Positions 43,318-52,290 are shown, numbered from the stretch's first letter. The stretch: 64,000 nucleotides of DNA from CBINFS01 sp966250015 (GCA_966250015.1 CBINFS010000009.1:1-64000); one strand, 5' to 3'. Numbers and translations are program-made. The notes: a model not told the origin generated them from the sequence alone.

Positions 43318-44349
43318 TTACCGAGCGGAGGCCATTGAAGCCTTTTGAACGTACCAGTTCATCGCTTCCTTCAGACCTTCGTTCACCGCGTGTGTGGGTT
43401 CGAAGGCCAGCCACTCCCTGGCCAGATCGATGCTCGCGAGGGAATGGCGAATGTCGCCGGGACGAAAGTCACGATAAACCGGCTCCAGGTCTCTGATAGC
43501 CGGTACGAAAGCAGCGAGCCCATCGCGAAGGTAGCCGTACAGCTGGTTCAGCGTCGTACGCTCGCCAACTGCGATGTTGTACACCCGCCCAAACGCCTCG
43601 CTTTTTGCCTGGGTCGCAAGCAGATTGGACTGGACGACGTTCGCGACGTAACAGAAGTCACGGCTCGTTTCGCCGTCTCCAAACATGAGGCAGCGCTCGC
43701 CGTTCAGGAGCTGCGCGATCCACTTCGGGATGACCGCCGCATAGGCTCCGTACGGGTCCTGGCGGCGTCCGAACACGTTGAAGTAGCGAAGGCCGATCGT
43801 CTGGACGCCGTAATGGTCGAAGAAGGTCTTCGCGTACAGCTCACTCGTGCGTTTCGTAACGGCGTATGGAGAAAGCGGCGTCCCGATCTGATCCTCCACC
43901 TTCGGCAGGCCCGGATGGTCGCCGTAGACAGAGCTCGAAGAGGCGAAAATAAAGCGGGCGACGCCGGCATCCCGGGCCGCCACGAGCATGTTGACGAAAC
44001 CGTCAACGTTTACCTGATGCGTCGTAAGGGGATTGGCAATCGAACGCGGTACGGAACCCAGGGCGGCCTGGTGGAGCACGTAGTCGACGTTTTCGCATGC
44101 CCTGCGGCAGGTGTCGAGATCCCGAATGTCGCCTTCGATGAAGTGGAACGAGCCACCGGCGGCAGATTCGGTCGCCTCTTCGAGGTTGTGCCGGTATCCG
44201 GTCGAAAAATTATCAAGTCCGACGACGTGCTGCCCGAGGTTGAGTAGCTCTTCGAGCAAATTGGAGCCGATGAATCCCGCGACACCGGTGACGAGCCATC
44301 TTTTCGGGTTCTGTTTCAGGTCCTGCTTAACTTCTTCGTATCGCGTCAT
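43318..44349 (-). CDS. wbpP: UDP-N-acetylglucosamine 4-epimerase (WbpP/TviC)
   Basis: A 343-residue short-chain dehydrogenase/epimerase. From memory of the family, its N-terminus (TRYEEVKQDLK then WLVTGVAGFIGSNLLEELL) and core (VDYVLHQAALGSVPRSI, SSSVYGDHPGLPKVED, RYFNVFGRRQDPYGAYAAVI) match TviC/WbpP very closely. The Tyr-x3-Lys motif is in SPYAVTK. It interconverts UDP-GlcNAc and UDP-GalNAc (or the uronic forms). It follows the UDP-GlcNAc 6-dehydrogenase by 11 bases, so the pair should supply UDP-GalNAcA or a related precursor. Confidence 0.93.
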   Translation of the reverse strand: MTRYEEVKQDLKQNPKRWLVTGVAGFIGSNLLEELLNLGQHVVGLDNFSTGYRHNLEEATESAAGGSFHFIEGDIRDLDTCRRACENVDYVLHQAALGSVPRSIANPLTTHQVNVDGFVNMLVAARDAGVARFIFASSSSVYGDHPGLPKVEDQIGTPLSPYAVTKRTSELYAKTFFDHYGVQTIGLRYFNVFGRRQDPYGAYAAVIPKWIAQLLNGERCLMFGDGETSRDFCYVANVVQSNLLATQAKSEAFGRVYNIAVGERTTLNQLYGYLRDGLAAFVPAIRDLEPVYRDFRPGDIRHSLASIDLAREWLAFEPTHAVNEGLKEAMNWYVQKASMASAR

Positions 44350-44360
44350 CTCGAACCACG

Positions 44361-45755
44361 TTACTCCTTACCGACCAGTTCCGGGCTTACGCTCGGTGAA
44401 TATTCTTTTCCCGAAAGTCCCACTACACGGGCGCGGCCGGTATACCCACGCATGACGCCTCGTGTGTCGACCACTACGCGGCTCCGGTCGGCCACAACCT
44501 GGTAATCGACGTTTGAGTGATCGGTCACGATCACGACGACGTCCGCCCAATGGAGCACTTCCGGTGTAAGGGAAACGCTACGCATGGGCAGTCCCCGCAG
44601 AGGTGTATGCCCGTCGTCGTTGATTACCGGACAGAACGGATCGTGGTAGATGACGTCGCCACCTTTCTCCTGTAGCTGGCGAATGATGTCGATCGCCGGG
44701 CTCTCTCGAAGGTCGTCGATGTCTTTTTTGTAAGCCACACCGAGCACGAGGATACGGCTTCCCTTGATCGCTTTCCCTTCGTCATTGAGCGCATCACTCA
44801 CCTTCCGCACGACGAAGGCCGGCATCTCGGCGTTGATCTCGGACGCCAGCTCGATCATGCGCGTCTTGAACTGAAGCGTCCGCATTTTCCACGAGAGGTA
44901 ATGTGGATCGAGCGGTATGCAGTGCCCTCCGAGGCCTGGGCCGGGTGTGAACTTCATAAAACCGAACGGCTTCGTTGCGGCTGCTTCGATCACGCCCCAC
45001 ACGCTGAGGTCCAGCTTTTCACACGCCTGCGCCATTTCGTTGGCCAGCGCGATGTTGATCATACGGAACGTGTTTTCGTACACCTTCACCAGCTCAGCCG
45101 CACGGGCGTTTTGCACCTCGACCATCGTGTCAAAAATATTCCGATAGATGGCCAGTCCGACTTCGGTGCACACCGGCGTGACGCCACCTAACACCTTCGG
45201 CGTGTTGCGCGTATGCCAAACCGGGTTTCCCGGATCGACCCGCTCGGGCGAGAAACACAAAAAGAAGTCCACCCCTACCTGCAGCCCCGTCTGTTCAAAG
45301 AGCGGCAGGAGTACTTCGTCCGTCGTTCCGGGATACGTTGTGCTTTCAAGGATGATGAGCTGACCGGGACGAAGGACGGACTTGATCGCCTCCGCAGCCG
45401 AAATCACGAAGGATAGGTCGGGGTCCTTGATCTTGTTGAGCGGGGTGGGCACGCAGATCGAAACCACGTCACACTCGGAGAGGCGGCTCATGTCCGTGGT
45501 GGCTTCGAGGCGCTTTTCCTGAACGAGCGGGGCGAGCACTTCAGACGGTACGTCTCCAATGTGGCTGTCACCCGTATTAACCCGTTCGGCGACTCGTTCG
45601 CTGATCTCGAAGCCACGTGTAAAGTACCCGCTGCGGGCCATTTCTACGGCCAGCGGAAGGCCAACGTAACCAAGACCTATTACACCCAACACGGCGGATC
45701 GGTCTTCGAACTTTGCAAGCAGGTGTGATTTGATCGTTCCGTTTGATTCTTTCAT
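44361..45755 (-). CDS. wbpA: UDP-N-acetyl-D-glucosamine 6-dehydrogenase (WbpA/TviB group)
   Basis: A 464-residue nucleotide-sugar dehydrogenase. The Rossmann motif is GVIGLGYVGLPLA; later motifs are CVPTPLNKIKDPDLS, ESTTYPGTTDEVL and CFSPERVDPGN, which fit the WbpA type more than UDP-glucose dehydrogenases. The catalytic Cys is in GPGLGGHCIPLDPHY. It oxidises C6 of UDP-GlcNAc (possibly UDP-GalNAc) in two steps with NAD+. It is the first gene of the second polysaccharide operon, next to the 4-epimerase. Confidence 0.93.
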   Translation of the reverse strand: MKESNGTIKSHLLAKFEDRSAVLGVIGLGYVGLPLAVEMARSGYFTRGFEISERVAERVNTGDSHIGDVPSEVLAPLVQEKRLEATTDMSRLSECDVVSICVPTPLNKIKDPDLSFVISAAEAIKSVLRPGQLIILESTTYPGTTDEVLLPLFEQTGLQVGVDFFLCFSPERVDPGNPVWHTRNTPKVLGGVTPVCTEVGLAIYRNIFDTMVEVQNARAAELVKVYENTFRMINIALANEMAQACEKLDLSVWGVIEAAATKPFGFMKFTPGPGLGGHCIPLDPHYLSWKMRTLQFKTRMIELASEINAEMPAFVVRKVSDALNDEGKAIKGSRILVLGVAYKKDIDDLRESPAIDIIRQLQEKGGDVIYHDPFCPVINDDGHTPLRGLPMRSVSLTPEVLHWADVVVIVTDHSNVDYQVVADRSRVVVDTRGVMRGYTGRARVVGLSGKEYSPSVSPELVGKE

Positions 45756-46134
45756 TCAGTTTTCAGCGTACGGCTGCCCCTTAATCAACCAACTATAAGG
45801 CGGTGATGGCGTGGAAAACCACAATTACACGGGAAAATGTCAAAATTGATCGCTCCGGTATGGGAGCATCGTTCGTGTGATGGGGCCAGATGCGACTCCA
45901 AAGGGCTCTAATCCCATAGTTAATAATAAGTTTACCCGTCGCGATCCCAATTCGCGGAATCTATGCAGAAATGCACGCCAATGGGATAAAAAATAATAAA
46001 AGTATGCCGGAATAGAGAAGCAGACGCCTCGGCTCTGTTTCGTTTTACGCTTTTGGACTACGGATCAGGTCGAGAAGCTGATCGGAAAAAAATAGCAACT
46101 CCTGACGGGATGAACGTTGCCGTAGACTTCCTGA
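45756..46134. other. Gene-free region upstream of the second polysaccharide operon
   Basis: About 380 bases without a supportable gene. It is moderately AT-rich (around 45930-46000 especially) and should contain the promoter for the minus-strand polysaccharide operon starting at 45755 and the end of the esterase transcript. I see no convincing hairpin or operator. Confidence 0.5.
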
Positions 46135-47010
46135 TCATTCCGGTTGAGGCGCCAAGACGAGGCGGAATGCCCTGAGCGCCGCCGGATGGTAAACCGTCCA
46201 GTGGTGCTCGTCTGGTAGTTGAAGTAGATGGGTTGTCAACCCTGGGAGTGAGGCTGCAGTTAACAGGCCGTGTAGACGCACCGTTGCCGCTTCGATTTCT
46301 GGCTCGTCGCTCGTGGCGAGGAACAGCGTGGCCTTGTGATCGAATCGATCCGCAAGCAGGCTAACAGCCTCGTCGACGAGCTTCCCGCCGTTCCACCAGA
46401 GGCTCGGGTCGATGGCGATGTACGTATCGAACAGATCCGGCTCCAGAAGCAGCGTTTCCACCACAAACAACCCGGCAAGGGACTCCCCCACGATAGCCGT
46501 TTCGCCCGTCGTCCGGTAGGACTCGTCGATAAACGGCATCAGCTCCTCCCGAATGAAGTCCCGAAACGACGCCGATCCGCCAACATGCGGGGCTATTTCA
46601 AGGTCGGAATCCACAGAAGTGGGTCCGGTGAGGTCACGTCGGCGCTCCGTGTTCTCGATGCCGACGAGGATGTGAGGACGCATGGTTCCATTCATCGACA
46701 GGATCTGCACGAGCCCCGCCACGTGGAGGAAATCCTCTCCGATGCCTCCGTCGGGCATGTAAAGCACCGGCAAGCGCAGAGTATCGGAGTCTTCGTATCC
46801 CGCCGGTATATACACATTGATCCGGCGCGTCTCACTCAGTACTTCGGAGTGGAGGGAGAATGTATCCCCAATTATGAGAGGTTCAGCCTTTTCCCCGTCA
46901 CGAAAAGTCGTCGGCTGTGCCACCGCGCTCGAAGAAGTAAAAGTGACGAGAATTAGCTGAAACCAGTACGCAATAACCAGAAATCGAAAAACGATGAGGC
47001 AACGAATCAT
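46135..47010 (-). CDS. Secreted alpha/beta-hydrolase esterase (IroE/esterase D type)
   Basis: A 291-residue exported hydrolase. Starting at 47010 the N-terminus is a signal peptide (MIRCLIVFRFLVIAYWF through AVA-Q). The fold markers are INVYIPAGYEDSD, VLYMPDGGIGEDFLH, the nucleophile elbow AIVGESLAGLFVVE with Ser in GESLAG, and a C-terminal LPDEHHW with the catalytic His. Related enzymes cleave siderophore or carbohydrate esters. The open frame upstream of 47010 runs through tRNA genes and is not coding. It begins 30 bases after the tRNA terminator. Confidence 0.88.
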   Translation of the reverse strand: MIRCLIVFRFLVIAYWFQLILVTFTSSSAVAQPTTFRDGEKAEPLIIGDTFSLHSEVLSETRRINVYIPAGYEDSDTLRLPVLYMPDGGIGEDFLHVAGLVQILSMNGTMRPHILVGIENTERRRDLTGPTSVDSDLEIAPHVGGSASFRDFIREELMPFIDESYRTTGETAIVGESLAGLFVVETLLLEPDLFDTYIAIDPSLWWNGGKLVDEAVSLLADRFDHKATLFLATSDEPEIEAATVRLHGLLTAASLPGLTTHLLQLPDEHHWTVYHPAALRAFRLVLAPQPE

Positions 47011-47040
47011 CTTGAGACCCCCCATAAAAGCATAAAAAAC

Positions 47041-47080
47041 CCTCCTCGTGAACTTAAGCCGCCAGGGCTTCACGAGGAGG
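47041..47080 (-). terminator. Rho-independent terminator of the tRNA unit
   Basis: A 12-bp perfect stem (CCTCCTCGTGAA paired with TTCACGAGGAGG) around a 16-base loop is followed on the minus strand by GTTTTTTAT. It lies 11 bases after the tRNA-Glu 3' end. Confidence 0.85.
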
Positions 47081-47091
47081 GTTCCATTATG

Positions 47092-47164
47092 TGCCGCGTA
47101 CGGGATTCGAACCCGTGTTACCGGCGTGAAAGGCCAGCGTCCTAGGCCCCTAGACGAACGCGGC
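47092..47164 (-). tRNA. tRNA-Glu (anticodon TTC)
   Basis: A 73-base cloverleaf on the minus strand: 7-bp acceptor stem starting GCCGCGT, anticodon stem CTGGC/GCCGG around CTTTCAC with TTC, and the T-arm GGGTTCGAATCCC. The CCA end is not encoded. It is 43 bases downstream of tRNA-His in the same transcript. Confidence 0.95.
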
Positions 47165-47173
47165 ATATCGTCG

Positions 47174-47204
47174 AAAGAGGGCGCAGCGTCTGTGCGCCCT
47201 CTTT
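47174..47204. repeat. Hairpin between the two tRNA genes
   Basis: AAAGAGGGCGCA (47174-47185) and TGCGCCCTCTTT (47193-47204) form a perfect 12-bp stem with a 7-base loop. On the minus strand it follows tRNA-His by three bases and is followed by only a short T stretch (CTCTTTCG), so it may act as an RNA processing signal or a partial terminator. Confidence 0.7.
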
Positions 47205-47207
47205 TGG

Positions 47208-47282
47208 GGTGACCGAGGGGACTTGAACCCCCGACCTCCAGGGCCACAACCTGGCGCTCTAACCAACTGAGCTACGGTCACC
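47208..47282 (-). tRNA. tRNA-His (anticodon GTG)
   Basis: Cloverleaf on the minus strand starting with the extra 5' G typical of tRNA-His, acceptor stem GTGACCG/CGGTCAC, anticodon stem CCAGG/CCTGG with GTG in the loop, and T-arm GGGTTCAAGTCCC. CCA is not encoded. First gene of the tRNA unit. Confidence 0.95.
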
Positions 47283-47298
47283 AGCGTGCTACAGACAA

Positions 47299-47330
47299 GC
47301 AAGTTACGCAATCAGATATAATCAAAACAA
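47299..47330 (-). promoter_or_regulatory. Possible Bacteroidetes-type promoter of the tRNA unit
   Basis: On the minus strand TTG (47328-47330) is followed after 21 bases by TAACTTGC (47299-47306), near the -33/-7 pattern of Bacteroidetes sigma factors (TTG, TAnnTTTG). The spacing would start RNA about 10 bases before tRNA-His. Degenerate match; moderate to low certainty. Confidence 0.35.
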
Positions 47331-47366
47331 CCTCTATGGGTTCCAAAATACGAAGTTCACAGGGAC

Positions 47367-49784
47367 CTAACGAATAATCGCCACTTTACCGTAAGCCGTA
47401 CGCTCACCGTTCTGACCTACCGCCACGACGAGGTACATTCCGGAGGGAACCAGTTCTCCGGTCGAATCGCGGCCATCCCACTGTGAACGCCCGCCGCGCG
47501 CATCAAATCGGCGGACTACTTCACCGTGTGCTGCAAGAATGAGCACTTCTGTCTGCTCGACCAGGCCGTCGATGGTAATGTTGGGCGTCTCACCGTCTGC
47601 CACACGAACCGGATTCGGAAAGATGAACAGGTCACGAACGGTCTCCGACGGTGCGATGGCGTCGCCTGCGAAGCTCACGAGCCCCCTGTCGGTCGAGAAA
47701 AAGACCTCACCGGTTTTATCATTGACTTCGACAGCCATGACGGTGTTCGAAAAGAGCGGTGAGTTCTGCGCGGTAAAGTGATACACGATCTCGAACCCGC
47801 CGGCGGCTGCCTGTATCAGATAGGCTCCCTCTTCCGAAGCAATCCAGATCCTGTTTGCCGGATCGACAGCGAGGTCATTGACGTCGAGGCCCTCAAACAT
47901 AAAGCTGCCGAGGGAACGATCCGCATAAATCGGCCAGGTGGGTTGTACGACCCGATCCGACGCCATAATGCTCGAGTTGGGCATGTACGCAACACCGTTT
48001 CCCGTGCCGATCCAGATCATGCCCGAGCGATCTTCGACCACATCGGTAACCTCTACACTGGGCAACCCCTGTCCTTTAAGCCCGCCAACCTCTCCGAAGA
48101 ATCGACATTCGTCGTCGTCCTGATCTGTTGGCGTATTGCCGGTATCGAGCACGAGGAAGCCAATCCGGGAATTGAGGCTCCGTTTGTTCACTACGATGAT
48201 CCACTTCTGGCCGAACTCGTCGATCATGATCTCTTTGAACGTACCGGTGAAGGAATTCACCTGGTTACATTCGGGAAAGGATAGTGCCACCCATTCACCA
48301 TTCTCGAGCCGAACGTGGAGCGGGTTGGCGCCGTCGGTGTTCGTGACCCAAAGCCTGCCCTCCGCGTCCATTGCTGCCCCGCCGACTAGGATGAAGTTTT
48401 CATTTTGCGTGCCTTCGGCTCGCCGCAAGGTCGAGTTCGTCCGGTCGTAAACGACGACCTTACCGTCGGGCGATACCTCGGCCAGACCATTCCCTTCGGA
48501 CGCCGCCCACGACCAGCCTCCCTCGCCGACCGATATCCGCGTGAACGCACTCTTATTATTCAGCTCAGCGTATTCACGTGCTATGAAGTTCGTCCATTCG
48601 TATGTGGGTGACATGCGGTAAAAGCCTAACCCCGAGCCGTAGGTACCTGCCGCCCATAGGTTTCCCTCCGAGTCGACCGCCAGCCGTTCGAAGAGACTGT
48701 GATAGGGACCCGGCGGATAAAAACGTTCGAGCACGTTCAGCCGGGCAGGATTGGTCGACCATTCCGCGCGGACGATACCCTCCATCCGGTCGGCAATCCA
48801 GACCTCACCCTCACCACCGGGCATCACCGCGGTTGGCGAGCCAAATTCGCCGGCACGAAGAACGTACTGCCGCCCGTCTGCCGTCAACACGACGATGCCA
48901 AACGGGTCGACGCCAAACACGTTGTCACCGGACTCGGATAGATCATATACGGCTTGATTGATCGACGAAAACCCCGAGTAGCTCCCGTCAGGATTCCGTA
49001 CGGCCAACCCGGACATCGTTCCAACGTAGAGTCGGTCGCCTTTGAACTCGAGGGAACGGATTTCGTCGGAGGGAAGCCCTCCCCGCTCAACTACCCACGA
49101 ATTCGGATCTTTCAGATTGGACGAGCTGAGCGATGCATAGGCAACTCCCTGACTGGTAGCCGCCCAGAGTGCCGCACCGCCATTCGGCGCCGGTCCAACT
49201 ACCACGTCGTAAACGTCAGTACCCGGCGTGACCGTACCGAGCTGGTCGTAGCTGTCTCGTACTTCCTGTTTCTCCGAATCGAAGAGAACGATCCCGAATG
49301 ACGTAGCCACCAATACCGTATCCCCGTGAACCACGATCCGATTGATCTCACGTGAAGGGAATCGTTCGGCGCGAGCGATGTCGTAGTACGTCCGGACTGT
49401 ACCGGCTGAAACGTCGAGCTGGTCGATTATCCCCCCCGCATAACCAATCCACACACATCCTTCGTCCGAGCAATCCGGATCGAAAGCAATGGCCCGTGCG
49501 CTAATGCCGTAGAGGCCGTCCGTAATCGTATAGCGTTTGACCTCGCCCGTTTCAGGTAGATAGCTGAATACGCCGCCCGTAGTGGCGGCCCAGATGGCAT
49601 CCGGTGACACGGCCAGCGCCATCACCTCACGCATCGAGGTATGGGAGGTCCATATCGATACCTGAGCTCGGGACTCGCTCACAAAAAGCCCTAACAACAG
49701 TGACAGGCAAGCGACCAGGAGTGATACACGATGCGCGTCACGCAGAATACCGCGGCGAAGAGACGGCGTTGTTAATGACATCAT
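47367..49784 (-). CDS. porZ: PorZ-like protein with beta-propellers and C-terminal sorting-type domain
   Basis: An 805-residue secreted protein (signal through SRAQ, about residue 40). Many two-component-regulator-propeller blades follow, such as MALAVSPDAIWAATTGGVF, NRIVVHGDTVLVATSFGIVLF and EDRSGMIWIGTGNGV. The last 90 residues form a beta-sandwich of the type IX sorting family (LFIFPNPVRV, GRDSTGELVPSGMYLVV, GKVAIIR). This order is that of PorZ, which with PorQ anchors anionic LPS. An unrelated propeller protein with a sorting domain is possible, but the overall length and layout fit PorZ. Start at 49784 chosen for the signal peptide. Confidence 0.82.
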   Translation of the reverse strand: MMSLTTPSLRRGILRDAHRVSLLVACLSLLLGLFVSESRAQVSIWTSHTSMREVMALAVSPDAIWAATTGGVFSYLPETGEVKRYTITDGLYGISARAIAFDPDCSDEGCVWIGYAGGIIDQLDVSAGTVRTYYDIARAERFPSREINRIVVHGDTVLVATSFGIVLFDSEKQEVRDSYDQLGTVTPGTDVYDVVVGPAPNGGAALWAATSQGVAYASLSSSNLKDPNSWVVERGGLPSDEIRSLEFKGDRLYVGTMSGLAVRNPDGSYSGFSSINQAVYDLSESGDNVFGVDPFGIVVLTADGRQYVLRAGEFGSPTAVMPGGEGEVWIADRMEGIVRAEWSTNPARLNVLERFYPPGPYHSLFERLAVDSEGNLWAAGTYGSGLGFYRMSPTYEWTNFIAREYAELNNKSAFTRISVGEGGWSWAASEGNGLAEVSPDGKVVVYDRTNSTLRRAEGTQNENFILVGGAAMDAEGRLWVTNTDGANPLHVRLENGEWVALSFPECNQVNSFTGTFKEIMIDEFGQKWIIVVNKRSLNSRIGFLVLDTGNTPTDQDDDECRFFGEVGGLKGQGLPSVEVTDVVEDRSGMIWIGTGNGVAYMPNSSIMASDRVVQPTWPIYADRSLGSFMFEGLDVNDLAVDPANRIWIASEEGAYLIQAAAGGFEIVYHFTAQNSPLFSNTVMAVEVNDKTGEVFFSTDRGLVSFAGDAIAPSETVRDLFIFPNPVRVADGETPNITIDGLVEQTEVLILAAHGEVVRRFDARGGRSQWDGRDSTGELVPSGMYLVVAVGQNGERTAYGKVAIIR

Positions 49785-49829
49785 GGTTGGCAGACTGATA
49801 CACCGGACTCGGAACATATCAAAAGCGCT

Positions 49830-49845
49830 CCACCACGAGTGGTGG
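49830..49845 (-). terminator. Possible terminator after ribH
   Basis: CCACCACGAGTGGTGG can fold into a short stem; on the minus strand it lies 76 bases after the ribH stop and is followed by AGCGCTTTTG, a weak T-run. It may separate ribH from porZ. Confidence 0.4.
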
Positions 49846-49920
49846 GGTTTGGCCGAACAGAGGAACGTAGATTGGTAGCGGTCGGTCGATTGGTTCCGAG
49901 ACTTTCAGAAATACGGTGAA

Positions 49921-50385
49921 TCAGAGACGGCGTAGCAGGTTGACCATTTCAATCGCTGAAACGGCGGCATCGGCCCCTTTGTTGCCTGCTTTTGTGCCTG
50001 CCCGCTCGATGGCCTGCTCGATGGTATCAGTCGTGATTACGCCGAAAATAACGGGGACGCCGGTTTCCAGGGATACCTGCGCGACACCTTTAGCCACCTG
50101 CCCCGCGACGAGATCGTAGTGTGTCGTGGATCCGCGAATGACTGCACCCAGACAAATGACGGCATCGTACGCGCCTGTTTCAGCCAGTTTTTTTGCCACC
50201 AGCGGAATCTCAAACGATCCGGGGCACCAGGCAATGGTAACCCGATCCATGTCCGCCTCGTGGCGGGCCAGCGCATCGATCGCGCCATCGAGCAGCTTTT
50301 CCGTTATAAAGGCATTGAATCGGCTCGCAACGATGGCGAAGCTCGCATCGTGCGCTACGTAGGATCCTTCGACGTATTCGGGCAT
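49921..50385 (-). CDS. ribH: 6,7-dimethyl-8-ribityllumazine synthase
   Basis: A 154-residue protein with all lumazine synthase markers: FAIVASRFNAFITEKLLDGA, WCPGSFEIPLVAKKLA, CLGAVIRGSTTHYDLVA and GVITTDTIEQAIERAGTKAGNKG. It joins the pyrimidine precursor with dihydroxybutanone phosphate in the second-last step of riboflavin synthesis. No other rib gene is adjacent. It lies 51 bases after the PHP gene on the same strand. Confidence 0.97.
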   Translation of the reverse strand: MPEYVEGSYVAHDASFAIVASRFNAFITEKLLDGAIDALARHEADMDRVTIAWCPGSFEIPLVAKKLAETGAYDAVICLGAVIRGSTTHYDLVAGQVAKGVAQVSLETGVPVIFGVITTDTIEQAIERAGTKAGNKGADAAVSAIEMVNLLRRL

Positions 50386-50436
50386 GGATGGCCAGGATGA
50401 TTATTTCAACAGGCTTCGAGCAGTTTCAATGGTCAC

Positions 50437-51270
50437 TCACCTACCCCCGAACATTTCCATTAATCTGGCGAAGTGGGGGTAAGGCAGTGAATACTGTCCC
50501 AGTCGTTCTTCGTCGTCTTCACGAAGGCCATGATAATCCGAACCACCAGTTTCAATCAAGCCCTGCCGTTGCGCTAATTGACGGTAGTACCGGGTCAGCA
50601 TGAGGTCGTGCGCGGGGTGAATCACCTCAATCCCGTCCAGACCACTTCTCAGTAGCCGATCCACGGTCTCATCACTCGTCCAGTGCCCCGGGTGGGCCAA
50701 AACACAGATGCCACCCGCATCGTGTAGCATTTCAATGGCAACTCGCGCCTCAAAAAGAGGCTTCGACACGTAGGCGGCGCCTTCGTCTCGCAGGAAACGA
50801 TCAAACGCTTCCTGATAGGTCTCCACGTACCCAGCTTCCACCAGCGCGGCAGCCACGTGTGGACGTCCCGGCGCTCCAACACCGGCTCGCGCCAGAATCT
50901 TTTCGAGGTCGAGCGTAATCCCAAGGTGTCTTAACCGCTCGACCATTCTTTCGACACGCTTCTTCCGCTCGATTGAAAAGTACTCGAAGTGCCGGCGAAG
51001 GCCTTCGTTTTCCGGATCGAAAAAGTAACCCAGCAAATGCAGCTCCTGCTCACCCAGTGTTACACTCATCTCGACCCCGTTGACCACCTCAACGCCAAAT
51101 TTTTCACCGGCGTCGGCGGCCTCCGGTAGTCCGTCGACGGTGTCGTGATCGGTCACGGCGAGGGCTGCAATTCCACGGCTCTTTGCCAGACGTACGAGCT
51201 CGTACGGAGATAGGGCGCCGTCGGAGTAGTACGTATGGGTGTGAAGATCGACCCTCCTGAGATCCAGCAT
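50437..51270 (-). CDS. PHP-domain phosphoesterase (RNase AM/YciV type)
   Basis: A 277-residue protein with the PHP metal motifs: VDLHTHTYYSDG near the N-terminus, AVTDHDTVDGLPEA, a middle NGVEMSVTLGEQELHLLGYF, ICVLAHPGH, and GGSDYHG near the C-terminus. In E. coli the homologue trims 5' ends of RNA and hydrolyses 3',5'-bisphosphonucleotides. It is followed by ribH on the same strand. Confidence 0.92.
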   Translation of the reverse strand: MLDLRRVDLHTHTYYSDGALSPYELVRLAKSRGIAALAVTDHDTVDGLPEAADAGEKFGVEVVNGVEMSVTLGEQELHLLGYFFDPENEGLRRHFEYFSIERKKRVERMVERLRHLGITLDLEKILARAGVGAPGRPHVAAALVEAGYVETYQEAFDRFLRDEGAAYVSKPLFEARVAIEMLHDAGGICVLAHPGHWTSDETVDRLLRSGLDGIEVIHPAHDLMLTRYYRQLAQRQGLIETGGSDYHGLREDDEERLGQYSLPYPHFARLMEMFGGR

Positions 51271-51589
51271 GCTATTATTACCAACACGTTCAAGTAAGCC
51301 CGACGTGTTACCCCTCGCATTTCAGGATGTTTTACTCTCTCCGACTGTCGGTCAGCCTGATTCGGCAATTAATGATGAATCTGCCGCGATTCAGAAAAAT
51401 CCCGGCTATTCGAGCGCTCCGCAGTTGTGAAATCAGAACGGACACCCGTCGTATCACAGGATGACGAACCAGAGACTGATTTTTTCCTACCTGCTCCTGG
51501 CCTAAATTACGGCTTGCGCGTTAATTGAATCGGGAGTAAATACACCGTAATGCCGCTTCGGCAAAGCGGTGTAAAATAGGCGGTTTCCT
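51271..51589. other. Gene-free divergent region with HIT-leader hairpin
   Basis: About 319 bases between the PHP gene (minus) and the HIT gene (plus). It must contain both promoters. At 51541-51573 TACACCG pairs with CGGTGTA, and an inner CCGCTT/AAGCGG pair (51553-51569) offers an alternative stem; this lies 16-50 bases before the HIT start codon and could affect its translation. Nothing else supportable. Confidence 0.5.
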
Positions 51590-52123
51590 ATGCAACAGAT
51601 GTGGAGCCCGTGGCGCTCGCAACATATCGCGTCATTCAAGGCTGGCAATAAAAAGGAGAAGCAGGATCGATCGCTTTTTTCGCGGCTAGCCGCGGAAGAC
51701 CGGGATGAGGAGAACTTGATCGTATGGCGAGGCAACCTCACGTACGTGATAATGAACCTCTATCCGTACAACAACGGCCATTTGATGATAATTCCTTACC
51801 GGGAAGTTTCAGAATATGAAGAACTTACGGTCGACGAACAGATTGAAATCGCTCGTACCGTCGAACGCTGCATACGCTGGCTAAAAGCTGCCCTTGGACC
51901 CGAGGGTTTTAATGTGGGCATGAATATCGGCAAAGCGGCAGGAGCGGGCATCCCCAGCCACCTGCACGTACACGTAGTACCACGCTGGAGCGGCGATACG
52001 AACTTCATGCCGACGATAGGAGAGGTAAAAGTGATATCAGAGGCAATTCAGGAAACCTATCGGAAGCTACGCCGGGCAGTAATAGAATCCGAAGACAGGA
52101 AGATCGAAGAGCCGGACAAGTGA
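51590..52123 (+). CDS. HIT-family hydrolase/phosphorylase
   Basis: A 177-residue histidine-triad protein. The signature is HLHVHVVPRW with the catalytic middle His; upstream are LTYVIMNLYPYNNGHLMIIPY and NVGMNIGKAAGAGIPS, typical of the Ap4A phosphorylase-like branch. It likely cleaves dinucleoside polyphosphates or adenylated amines in the cytoplasm. Monocistronic as far as can be seen, with a folded leader just upstream. Confidence 0.93.
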   Translation: MQQMWSPWRSQHIASFKAGNKKEKQDRSLFSRLAAEDRDEENLIVWRGNLTYVIMNLYPYNNGHLMIIPYREVSEYEELTVDEQIEIARTVERCIRWLKAALGPEGFNVGMNIGKAAGAGIPSHLHVHVVPRWSGDTNFMPTIGEVKVISEAIQETYRKLRRAVIESEDRKIEEPDK

Positions 52124-52290
52124 ATCAAAGAGCGCCCCACATCGTAGAGTACGACGATAGTGCTTACGGCAATCCCGGCCGTTCGTGGTGCGACGTTACA
52201 CCTGACAGCGGGCCGTGTCCATGTGCCCGCATTTCCGATGCCCGGCAATTGCTCCGGCATCCGTACCGTTTCTGACGTTAAAAATCGAAT

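Noticed and set aside
46900..47247. Extended N-terminus of the esterase through the tRNA genes
   Set aside because: The frame crosses tRNA-Glu, tRNA-His and a terminator; the signal peptide starts at 47010.
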